Source of the DNA: Lacibacter sediminis
GTDB lineage: Bacteria; Bacteroidota; Bacteroidia; Chitinophagales; Chitinophagaceae
Length of the DNA: 64,000 bases
Direction of reading: 5' to 3'
Assembly: GCF_014168535.1 (NCBI RefSeq)
Contig: NZ_CP060007.1
Span: 3,658,001-3,722,000 of the forward strand
In this document: positions 35,724-43,248 of the stretch, in pieces
Position numbering within the stretch: position 1 is the stretch's first letter
Layout: each line of letters opens with the position of its first letter
Translations under genes and position numbers: made by a program
The notes under the pieces: model-generated
The model's input: only the letters and a program-made list of their open reading frames with translations
What the model was told of the DNA's origin: nothing
Databases searched by the model: none

Positions 35724-36404
35724 TTATATTAGTGATTTTACAAAATTCTCTTTGGCTTGGTGTAGGCTGGCAGCTTCGTTTACAATATCAATCGCCACTT
35801 CACTCTTCGGCTTGAGATCAAACTCAACTCTTGTTTGATCATTACGAATGATACTGATCTTATTGGTATCAAAACCAAACCCTGCCTGCGCATCATTCAT
35901 CGAATTGAGAACAACCATATCAAAATTCTTTTTCTCCAGTTTACCGATAGCATGCTGCAGTTCATTATTTGTTTCCAGCGCAAAGCCAACTGAAAGTTGA
36001 TGTGGTTGTTTTATCTGCCCAAACTCATAAGCAATATCAATGTTCTTTACCATGCGGATAAAAAAATCTTCATCATTTTTTTTGATCTTCTGATTTGCTA
36101 TAACAGCCGGACGGTAATCAGCAACTGCAGCAGCAAACACAACAATATCAGCTTCTTCAAAATAGCGGCAACAAGCCAGGTACATTTCATTTGCCGATTG
36201 TACCTGCACCAACTTTAAATGTTCATGCAAAAGCGAAATGCATACCGGGCCCGATACAAGTGTAACATTTGCACCGTTCTGCAAACAAACATCAGCTATT
36301 GCATATCCCATTTTGCCTGAAGAGTGATTGCTGATATATCGTACCGGGTCAATTGCTTCCTTTGTTGGCCCCGCAGTAATAAGTATATTTTTCCCTTGCA
36401 GCAT
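35724..36404 (-). CDS. coaB: Stand-alone phosphopantothenoylcysteine synthetase (CoaB domain)
   Basis: 226 residues matching only the C-terminal half of bifunctional Dfp/CoaBC. Motifs: ITAGPTKEAIDPVRYISNHSSGKMG (nucleotide site), AAVADYRP, VGFALET, and KLEKKNFDMVVLN with the catalytic-region lysines and Asn. The enzyme joins cysteine to 4'-phosphopantothenate in coenzyme A synthesis. The CoaC decarboxylase half is absent and no remnant is visible upstream, so coaC must be elsewhere, or this is a paralogue of a fused coaBC. Monocistronic. Confidence 0.88.
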   Translation of the reverse strand: MLQGKNILITAGPTKEAIDPVRYISNHSSGKMGYAIADVCLQNGANVTLVSGPVCISLLHEHLKLVQVQSANEMYLACCRYFEEADIVVFAAAVADYRPAVIANQKIKKNDEDFFIRMVKNIDIAYEFGQIKQPHQLSVGFALETNNELQHAIGKLEKKNFDMVVLNSMNDAQAGFGFDTNKISIIRNDQTRVEFDLKPKSEVAIDIVNEAASLHQAKENFVKSLI

Positions 36405-36497
36405 AACTAGTAGAATTATAAACGAAGTTTTATGATCCGCTGGATTAAAACTGTCATATGAAATACATTTGGGAACAAGATCTCTCGAACAGTTTAC

Positions 36498-37187
36498 TCA
36501 ACCGTTACCATAAACTTTTATCACTGTTTCACGGAGTATGGCGCCTTCATCGCTGCTATGATAGTAAATAACATTGGCAATATCTTCCGGCTTCACCCAC
36601 TTGCTCACATCTGCATCGGGCATTGATTTTCGGTTTTGTGGGGTATCGATCGTGCCGGGCACAACCAGGCTTGCCACAACATTTGTTCCTTTCGCTTCAA
36701 CATTCATTATTTCAGCCAAACGAATAACCAATGATTTTGCAAGACCATAAGCTGTCATGCCTTTGCTGTTTGCTGCAGATAAGCCAGGCTTTGAGCCAAT
36801 CATAAACAGTCGTCCTGATTTTTGTTTCATCATTTGTACAAACACAGGACGGGCAACATGATAAACTGTTTCAAAATTTAGTTTGTATTGTTTTAGAATA
36901 TCTGCTGATGCCGTCTCAGCAATAGAACCCATCGCAAATCCACCCACTGTTAATACAGCTGCATCAATTGCTGCATGCTTCTCAATAACTGATGATACAA
37001 AAGCCGAGGCCGCACCTTCATCTAAAAGATCAACGGTGACAGCTTCGTATTGATGAGCAGGAAAATCTAATTGCACAGGATCGTTTGGAATAACAGTGCC
37101 CACCACATAATAACCTTCTTCAATGAATTTTTTTACAACGGCCTGACCAAGATTTCCTGTAGCCCCGGTAACAATTGCTGTTTTCAT
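36498..37187 (-). CDS. Short-chain dehydrogenase/reductase
   Basis: 229 residues from the ATG at 37187, which immediately precedes the cofactor motif (AIVTGATGNLGQAV); a longer frame begins upstream without support. Tyr-Gly-Leu-Ala-Lys supplies the catalytic Tyr-x3-Lys, and GSKPG the serine. The loop AAVLTVGGFAMG replaces the common NNAG. Substrate unknown. A palindrome at 37221-37234 upstream of the start may be an operator. Confidence 0.85.
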   Translation of the reverse strand: MKTAIVTGATGNLGQAVVKKFIEEGYYVVGTVIPNDPVQLDFPAHQYEAVTVDLLDEGAASAFVSSVIEKHAAIDAAVLTVGGFAMGSIAETASADILKQYKLNFETVYHVARPVFVQMMKQKSGRLFMIGSKPGLSAANSKGMTAYGLAKSLVIRLAEIMNVEAKGTNVVASLVVPGTIDTPQNRKSMPDADVSKWVKPEDIANVIYYHSSDEGAILRETVIKVYGNG

Positions 37188-37220
37188 GTGTTTATTTTTT
37201 AGTTCACCGCCTGCGGCGGT

Positions 37221-37234
37221 TGACAATTTTGTCA
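37221..37234. promoter_or_regulatory. Palindrome TGACAA-TT-TTGTCA upstream of the SDR gene
   Basis: Perfect 6-bp half-sites with a 2-base centre, 34 bases before the SDR start codon, next to a GC-rich hairpin (ACCGCC / GGCGGT, 37206-37220). It could be a repressor site; no regulator is identified. Confidence 0.3.
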
Positions 37235-37302
37235 CATAGAATGCCCAAGATCATTTTTGGTTGCCGTGCTTTGCTGATGGGCATTTCATGATTGATCGTT
37301 TT

Positions 37303-37334
37303 AATAATAAATGAGCCGGGCAATATTACCCGGC
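37303..37334 (-). terminator. Terminator after the YHS-GlcG-lactonase operon
   Basis: GCCGGG / CCCGGC stem (37315-37334) with an 8-base loop, 19 bases past the lactonase stop. Read on the minus strand it is followed by a T/A-rich run. Confidence 0.6.
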
Positions 37335-37352
37335 ACAATTTATACCATTTGT

Positions 37353-39014
37353 TTACTCCCAACTCAACTTGCCACCGGTGTTTACCCGCAATTTGTAGAT
37401 ACTACTGTGTGCTGTCATATACAATGTTTTTCCGTCATCACCCCAGGCCATGTTAGCAGGCCGTTCTGGAGTAACTACCTTGCCCAGAATTTTTGCTTCA
37501 GATGACAGTACCCATAATCCCCCCGGTGCTGATACAAAAAGATTTCCTTCTTTATCGATCTTTAATCCATCCAGCGCCTCTTCATCTTCTGTAAAATTGA
37601 AATCGAAGAATACTTTCCCATTCTTTAATGTACCATCAGGTTGTACTTCATATCGCCAAATAGTTTTTGTATTATGAATGTCACGGATATCCCAGTTGGT
37701 TGCATAGAAATATTTTTCATCAGGTGAGAAGGCAAGACCATTCGGTCCCCCAAGGTCTTTCGATACCAGTTGCACTTTCCCATTCCTGATCATATAAATT
37801 CCTTGCCACTCTGTTTCTTTGCGCTTATCCGTATAAAATGATGGTAACCCATAAGGTGGATCAGTAAAATAAACAGTGCCATCACTTTTCAACACAACAT
37901 CATTCGGGCTGTTAAAACGCTTTTCTCCAATCTTATCTGCAAGAATAGTAACAGGACCTTTTTTCTCATGACGAACAATACGACGGTGACCATGTTGTGC
38001 AACAATCAATCGCCCTTCTTTATCGATTGCCAAACCATTGCTGCCAGGCTGACCATATTCCCCAATATCAGAACCACTATAACCACTATGACTCATGTAC
38101 ACCGTTACATTATGCGTTGAAGGATCGTAACGGTAAATTGTATTGGTGTTAGGATCACTGAATAACAAAAAACCATCGGGATGCCATACCGGCCCTTCAG
38201 TGAATGAAAAGCCATCTGCTACTTTTTCAACTTTTGTTCCTTCTGCAATGATCTTGTTCAGATGGGGATTGATGGTATAAATTTTCCCGATGTCAGCCCA
38301 CTCTTTTTTAACAGGCAATCCATTTTTATAAAAATCCACAACTGCATTACGCACCCAGATATAATTGTCAGGAAGTTTCCCTATTGCTCCATTAATACCA
38401 AGAATGTAGATCACAAACTTGTCTCCTTCTGTAGCATGATTGGTTAACACTACACGGTTACGTGTGTTGTAACCTGCTATCACTCCATTACCTGATTGAC
38501 CAAAACTTTGCTGTTGTTTCCCGTTCACCCATATTTCACTGTAATCATCAACTGTAATTTCGAAAACCGCTGTCATGTCTTTCGTTGATGTTGTGCCGAT
38601 ACTTGTGGGAATTGTTAGTTCAACTTTATACCAAACAAAAGAGAATAAACCTGTACCTCTTCTGCTTTCTAATTCACTTGCGGCAATAGATTTAAATCCA
38701 TTTTCAAAATCAACTGCACCTATTTGTGGATGTAGTTGATTTGTTTGAATTACGGCACCGGTTGGGTATAATTTCAAGTGATCGCCATTTATACCGGGCC
38801 CAGGTTGTTTAAAGGCAGTGCCGACAATATGCGCCGGTTGCTCAAACCATTTTGCATTGAGCAAAGCAGCGCCGTCAGTTGTTTTAAGGTCAGCAACGGC
38901 AAAAGGTTTATCAACAGCAAGCTGTCTTGTTTCCTGTGAAAACACAGCAATGCCAATAAGTAGTAATAAAAACAGGATGACTTGTATTTTGATGATTTGA
39001 TAGATCTTGCTCAT
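37353..39014 (-). CDS. Exported SMP-30/gluconolactonase-family protein with N-terminal carbohydrate-binding-like domain
   Basis: 553 residues from the ATG at 39014, which starts a signal peptide ending Ala-Val-Phe-Ser-Gln. Residues about 30-255 form a beta-sandwich resembling galactose-binding domains (AVFEITVDDYSEIWVNG). Residues about 270-553 are a six-bladed SMP-30/SGL propeller: FTEGPVWHPDG (metal Glu), GSNGLAID, RFNSPNDVVLKSDGTVYFTDPPYG (metal Asn) and GPNGLAFSPDEKYFYATNWD (metal Asn/Asp). Such enzymes hydrolyse sugar lactones or related esters in the periplasm. It lies 10 bases after the GlcG-like gene in a three-gene operon. Confidence 0.9.
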   Translation of the reverse strand: MSKIYQIIKIQVILFLLLLIGIAVFSQETRQLAVDKPFAVADLKTTDGAALLNAKWFEQPAHIVGTAFKQPGPGINGDHLKLYPTGAVIQTNQLHPQIGAVDFENGFKSIAASELESRRGTGLFSFVWYKVELTIPTSIGTTSTKDMTAVFEITVDDYSEIWVNGKQQQSFGQSGNGVIAGYNTRNRVVLTNHATEGDKFVIYILGINGAIGKLPDNYIWVRNAVVDFYKNGLPVKKEWADIGKIYTINPHLNKIIAEGTKVEKVADGFSFTEGPVWHPDGFLLFSDPNTNTIYRYDPSTHNVTVYMSHSGYSGSDIGEYGQPGSNGLAIDKEGRLIVAQHGHRRIVRHEKKGPVTILADKIGEKRFNSPNDVVLKSDGTVYFTDPPYGLPSFYTDKRKETEWQGIYMIRNGKVQLVSKDLGGPNGLAFSPDEKYFYATNWDIRDIHNTKTIWRYEVQPDGTLKNGKVFFDFNFTEDEEALDGLKIDKEGNLFVSAPGGLWVLSSEAKILGKVVTPERPANMAWGDDGKTLYMTAHSSIYKLRVNTGGKLSWE

Positions 39015-39024
39015 GATACAATTC

Positions 39025-39492
39025 TTATTTGCTAAGCTTAATTTTTGCACCTGCGTTGGCAATATCTTCATCCTGCTGAGCACTTGCACTTCCGCTCACG
39101 CCAATAGCACCTATCACCTGCCCTTCAAAAAGAATGGGAATACCACCTTGCAGAAATGTATGCCCAACAGTGATCAATGCTCCTCTTCCTCCATTGATTG
39201 AATTTTCAAGTCTTGAAGAAGGCGCTTTGAATAATGCAGAAGTATTTGCTTTTTTTGTTGCCACTTCGCTTGCAGCTGCAAAGGTTCCATCCAGCCGTTC
39301 GAGATACACGAGATTGCCGCCATTATCAACGATGGCTATTGCACCGCCCGGCGCATTAACCGATTTCGCAAACTTCACCGCTTCTGAAACGATCAGCTTT
39401 GCTGATTCTAATGAAATATTGTGTTGTGTTACTTGTGTATTGGCAAGTGTTATTGTAAATACGGCTAACACGAGTAAAATGATCTTTTGCAT
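39025..39492 (-). CDS. Exported GlcG/HbpS-type heme-binding-family protein
   Basis: 155 residues: signal peptide (to about residue 19) then one GlcG domain with the characteristic APGGAIAIVDNGGNLVYLERLDG, ATKKANTSALFKAPS and GGIPILFEGQVIGAIGVSGSASAQQDEDIA. Homologues bind heme or cobalamin-like ligands, or occur with glycolate oxidases; the role here is unknown. Middle gene of the YHS-GlcG-lactonase operon, 22 bases after the YHS gene. Confidence 0.9.
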   Translation of the reverse strand: MQKIILLVLAVFTITLANTQVTQHNISLESAKLIVSEAVKFAKSVNAPGGAIAIVDNGGNLVYLERLDGTFAAASEVATKKANTSALFKAPSSRLENSINGGRGALITVGHTFLQGGIPILFEGQVIGAIGVSGSASAQQDEDIANAGAKIKLSK

Positions 39493-39514
39493 ATTGATTT
39501 TTTTGATGATATGG

Positions 39515-40492
39515 TTAAACAGGTTTATCGAATTTTACTTTCTTTCCTGCGTTTTGTTCTTTAATTGGCGGCCATTTTACATCAGCCTCTGCCTTGAACT
39601 TTGGAATATCTTTATTGAACAGCTCCCATGCTCCTTTTGAATGTTGCAAAATCAAATGACCATCCACAATATTCCAGTACTCAGGATTAACAGGTCTTCT
39701 TCGTGCAAACGCCATTGCATAACCGCAGAACGAACCATATAAAGGAGCAAACATATCCGGATGCTCTTTAAACATATCTGCATGTTGCTGTGATGTGAAA
39801 TAGAAAGTAGCTCCATTGTAACGGGCTGAAAACTCAGATGAACCCTTCATCGCTTTTTTATCTGTGAAGTAAGCAACAGGATCATATCCATCCATGATCA
39901 CTCCGTCCTTGTCTGTATTATTGTAATACTGTTTTTCTTCGTCTGTTGTAATTTGTTTGCCGTGATGAGCAGCTACATTTGGCCAGTATTTATCAGCGAG
40001 GATAATATTCATAGGCACATCTTTGTTCCAACCATTTACCGCACGCTGGTTGTGCTGAATAAATAATCGGCCATTTACAATCGAGAATGTATTCACATCA
40101 ATTGGTGCAATACGGCCTAATGAAACGGCATAAGCACACCATCCGCCAAATTGTGGCCTATACATTTCAGGATTTACTTTAAAAAGATCAAGATGCTCCT
40201 GTGATGCGAAATAATAAACTGCATCCTGGTAACTGAACTTAAAGGCGGCATTTCCTTTTACCGGTTTGTTGTCTGTAAAAAATGCCACGGCGTCATAACC
40301 ATCGAGGATCACGCCGCCTGCATCTACGTTATTAAAATATTTTCCGCTTTGTTTTTGTGCATGACTGCTAACACTAACAAACAAGCCGATCAACAGCATC
40401 GTCAACGTAAATACAATGCTGATCAATCGTTCTTCAACACGTTTCTCTTTGATTGCCTGATCAACGGTTGCAGGCTGTTTAACTATTCGCAT
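39515..40492 (-). CDS. Exported/anchored protein with two YHS domains
   Basis: 325 residues. A hydrophobic segment (about 26-44, ending Ser-Ser-His-Ala-Gln) is a signal peptide or anchor with a long, charged N-terminal extension. Two related YHS units follow at about 50-165 and 185-305, each with GGVILDGYDAVAFFTD or DGVIMDGYDPVAYFTD, then YYFASQEHLDLF or FYFTSQQHADMF, and a Cys in GWCAYAV or SFCGYAM. YHS domains are thought to bind metal, often copper or iron. First gene of the operon. Confidence 0.85.
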   Translation of the reverse strand: MRIVKQPATVDQAIKEKRVEERLISIVFTLTMLLIGLFVSVSSHAQKQSGKYFNNVDAGGVILDGYDAVAFFTDNKPVKGNAAFKFSYQDAVYYFASQEHLDLFKVNPEMYRPQFGGWCAYAVSLGRIAPIDVNTFSIVNGRLFIQHNQRAVNGWNKDVPMNIILADKYWPNVAAHHGKQITTDEEKQYYNNTDKDGVIMDGYDPVAYFTDKKAMKGSSEFSARYNGATFYFTSQQHADMFKEHPDMFAPLYGSFCGYAMAFARRRPVNPEYWNIVDGHLILQHSKGAWELFNKDIPKFKAEADVKWPPIKEQNAGKKVKFDKPV

Positions 40493-40767
40493 ATTTCAGT
40501 TTTTGAAGTACAAAGAAATGCCCATGTATGCGAAGAAGCTGTCGGTTGCGTTACAGAATGGAGTAAGTGTCGATATTAAATGAAAGGTTTGTCAAATGAG
40601 CGACAGGGATGAAAAGATGATATTTCAGGAGATTGATATTCCAACAGTTGCTTAGAAAATTGATGGTTCAATACTCCCTGATTTTTTTGATAAAATAATT
40701 GTCGAACCACTCAACTTAATGAAGCCCATCTCCTGATTGAGAATACAAGAAAGGGTTAACGCTCAAT
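40493..40767. other. Intergenic region between the YHS operon and the tmRNA terminator
   Basis: No gene seen. It should contain the YHS-operon promoter; just upstream of that ATG the minus strand reads TTTCTTTGTACTTC, sharing GAAGTACAAAG (40505-40515, plus strand) with the tmRNA leader repeats. Confidence 0.5.
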
Positions 40768-40807
40768 AAAAAAAGGACAACCCTTCAAAAAATTGGGTTA
40801 TCCTTTT
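40768..40807 (-). terminator. Terminator of the tmRNA gene
   Basis: Minus strand: AAAAGGATAACCC / GGGTTGTCCTTTT stem (one G-U pair) with an 11-base loop, followed by further T residues, starting 11 bases after the tmRNA 3' end. Very similar to the hairpin at 10915-10949. Confidence 0.85.
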
Positions 40808-40818
40808 AGGTGTGGGTG

Positions 40819-41188
40819 TGGAGCTGAGCGGATTCGAACCGCTGTCCAAACATATTCGCCGAAAGCTTTCTACATGCTTATTTCATGATTGTTTGTCGGC
40901 ACTGCGCAGGACATGAACATACCAACGCAGTACTTAGCTGAATAGTCTTTTGCAACAGTCACAGCCTTCTGTTACAGCAACCTGTTTTGTGTTTGAGTCG
41001 GCGGCGGAACCTGGTAACAGATCAACCTGTTCGGCGGCCCTAATGACTACTTAATCACTGATTAAGCGGCCATGGCATACTGTGTATTGCCATTTGAGTT
41101 TTTGAATATTCAGATTAAAGTGCTAATTATCCAACGCACTGCATGCTTACACCTTCAAAGATCTATGCTGTCAAAACCAGGCAGCCCC
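40819..41188 (-). ncRNA. ssrA: tmRNA (transfer-messenger RNA), one-piece
   Basis: 370 bases. The 5' end GGGGCTGCCTGGTTTTGACA and 3' end CGGTTCGAATCCGCTCAGCT followed by CCA form the alanine-tRNA-like domain. GGGGCTG pairs with CAGCTCC and includes the G3-U wobble that marks alanine identity. The T-arm has TTCGAAT and the terminal A of CCA is encoded. The tag frame (41062-41091) reads Gly-Asn-Thr-Gln-Tyr-Ala-Met-Ala-Ala-stop, with GGC as resume codon. The AMAA end is close to tags of other Bacteroidota. It rescues stalled ribosomes and marks the peptides for proteolysis. Confidence 0.97.
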
Positions 41189-41201
41189 ATGTTGAAATAC
41201 A

Positions 41202-41227
41202 AAGTACAAAGTTGGAAGTACAAAGTA
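41202..41227. repeat. Short direct repeats of AAGTACAAAGT in the tmRNA leader
   Basis: AAGTACAAAG occurs at 41202-41211 and 41216-41225, preceded by a partial copy (AATACAAAG, 41196-41204). The unit recurs once at 40505-40515. They lie between the tmRNA promoter and the mature 5' end. Confidence 0.5.
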
Positions 41228-41238
41228 TATTCGGACAG

Positions 41239-41270
41239 CAAAAATACATTTATTTCTGTTGCTGGTGCAA
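41239..41270 (-). promoter_or_regulatory. tmRNA promoter (TTG-N21-TATTTTTG)
   Basis: On the minus strand TTG (41270-41268) is followed after 21 bases by a perfect -7 element TATTTTTG (41246-41239), then CTGTCCG. Transcription would start near 41232, leaving a leader of roughly 40-45 bases to be removed by RNase P. Confidence 0.65.
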
Positions 41271-41444
41271 TTAGTATTTTTTGTTACCGGCTTTTGTAAA
41301 TTCTTCAACTGCATTGGCGTCGCACTCTTGTACTTTAGTACGGGTGGTCACCCGCTGTCGTATTGGGTGGCCCATCGGATTAAATGCCAGGTGCTCTTAA
41401 CTGCAAAAGAAAAACTATCCTGCATTCTTTCTTAGTTTTACAGC

Positions 41445-43247
41445 ATGGCAGAAACGATTCAACCGGATTCATTTTACAAGCACCGGATAAGTGATCTAAA
41501 TATCAAACTCAATAATTTACTGAAAAGTAAACAGCTCCTTGGCTGGATAAGATTTGGCATTTTAGCAGCAACAGCATTAGTTATCTGGCTATTTTCTTCT
41601 TACGGTATTCTTGTATCAGCAGTCGTCTTTTTACTTGGTCTTGCTGCGTTCTTATTTGCGGTAAGAAAAGACCTCGTAAATAAAGAAGCCATCAGCCATC
41701 ATGAACGTTTGATGGCTATTAACGAACAGGAATTGCTTTACCTGCAACATCAGTACACCCATCAAAAAGACGGCAGTGAATTCTATAAAGATGAACATCC
41801 TTACGCCGGTGATCTTGATATCTTCGGCCGGGCTTCTCTTTATCAATATATTAACCGGACTCATTCACAGCAAGGCAATCAACTGCTTGCTGATTGGTTA
41901 CTTGCTCCTGCAACTCCTGAAGTATTACAGGCAAGACAAAAAGCTGCGCAGGAATTAAAGCAACAATCAAATTGGCGGCAGGAATTGCAGGCGCATGGCT
42001 CCTCTTCTACCATTGCCATTGCAACAGAAAAGAAAATGGAAGAATGGTTGAAAGAAGACAATCAGTTCATCGATAAAAAAATATGGCAGATAGTAGCTTA
42101 TATGCTGCCGGTCATTGCAACAGGCACATTGATCTGTTTTTTGTTTGATATAATCTCTTACCAACTTTTTCTTCAATCACTGCTTGTGTTTACAATCAGC
42201 GCCTTTGCCATTACACGCATGATCGTTCCACTTTACCGCAAGTTGAATAAGATTACCGGGCAAATGGAAGTACTTTCAAACAGCATTGCCTGTATTGAAC
42301 AGGCAGAATTTAAAGATCCATTATTGGTTGAACTGAAACATCAATTTCATTCAGGTTCAAACAAAGCTTCACAACAAATAATGCAACTGAAGAATATTTT
42401 CAACCGTTTTGATTATCGGTTAAATCCTGTTGTATTTATTCCTTTGAATATTTTTCTGCTATGGGATCTGCAGCAAGTACTTCAATTGGAGAAATGGAAA
42501 CAAAAGAATAACCAACAGATCAATCATTGGTTTGCTGCACTGGCTGAGCTGGAGGCATTGAACAGTATTGCCACACTAGCATTCAATCATCCGCATTGGA
42601 CTTTTCCGCAATTAAAAACAGATGAACCAACTTTTATTGCCGAACAATTAGGTCATCCGTTAATTGCTGAACAAAAGAATGTATTGAATGATTTCACAAC
42701 CACAGGGAAAGAACAGATTAATCTTATCACCGGTTCAAATATGGCCGGCAAAAGTACTTTCCTGCGAAGTGTAGGAGTAAATATGGTATTGGCTGCAATG
42801 GGTGCACCTGTTTGTGCAAAGCAATTAACTGTTACACCGTTGAAAGTAATGAGCAGCATGCGTATTAAAGATAACCTTGAAGAAAGCACTTCTACATTTT
42901 ATGCTGAGCTGAAAAAACTGAAGCAGATCATTGATGCCGTGAATAACAACGAACCTGTTTTTATTTTACTGGATGAAATTTTGCGTGGTACCAATTCTAA
43001 CGATCGACATACAGGTTCAAAAGCATTGATCAAACAATTACTTCATCACAAAGCAACGGGTATTTTAGCAACACATGATCTTGAACTAGCAAATCTTGCA
43101 CATGAATTTCCCGCAGGCATTCATAACTATCATTTCGATGTGCAGGTAAATAAAGATGAATTATACTTCGACTACAAATTAAAAAGAGGCGTCTGCCAAA
43201 GCATGAACGCCTCTATCTTAATGAAGAAAATTGGTATAGAGTTGTAA
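41445..43247 (+). CDS. Membrane-anchored MutS-like ATPase
   Basis: 600 residues. Two pairs of membrane helices (about 34-52 and 53-73; 213-233 and 239-260) precede a MutS-type core and ATPase domain with Walker A TGSNMAGKST (429-438), a LEESTSTFYAELKKL signature segment and Walker B VFILLDEILRGTNSNDRHTG. It has no mismatch-recognition (MutS I) domain and no endonuclease Smr domain, so it is not a canonical repair MutS. Bacteroidota carry such MutS-related membrane proteins of unknown role. Its stop lies one base from the end of the convergent rseP gene. Confidence 0.85.
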   Translation: MAETIQPDSFYKHRISDLNIKLNNLLKSKQLLGWIRFGILAATALVIWLFSSYGILVSAVVFLLGLAAFLFAVRKDLVNKEAISHHERLMAINEQELLYLQHQYTHQKDGSEFYKDEHPYAGDLDIFGRASLYQYINRTHSQQGNQLLADWLLAPATPEVLQARQKAAQELKQQSNWRQELQAHGSSSTIAIATEKKMEEWLKEDNQFIDKKIWQIVAYMLPVIATGTLICFLFDIISYQLFLQSLLVFTISAFAITRMIVPLYRKLNKITGQMEVLSNSIACIEQAEFKDPLLVELKHQFHSGSNKASQQIMQLKNIFNRFDYRLNPVVFIPLNIFLLWDLQQVLQLEKWKQKNNQQINHWFAALAELEALNSIATLAFNHPHWTFPQLKTDEPTFIAEQLGHPLIAEQKNVLNDFTTTGKEQINLITGSNMAGKSTFLRSVGVNMVLAAMGAPVCAKQLTVTPLKVMSSMRIKDNLEESTSTFYAELKKLKQIIDAVNNNEPVFILLDEILRGTNSNDRHTGSKALIKQLLHHKATGILATHDLELANLAHEFPAGIHNYHFDVQVNKDELYFDYKLKRGVCQSMNASILMKKIGIEL

Positions 43248-43248
43248 C

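Noticed and set aside
39134..39640. 168-codon plus-strand open frame across the GlcG and YHS genes
   Set aside because: Antisense to two well-supported exported proteins and spans their intergenic region.
40807..40830. Possible integrated-element attachment site at the tmRNA 3' end
   Set aside because: No integrase gene, no exact duplicate of the tmRNA 3' end elsewhere in the window, and no foreign gene block beside it.
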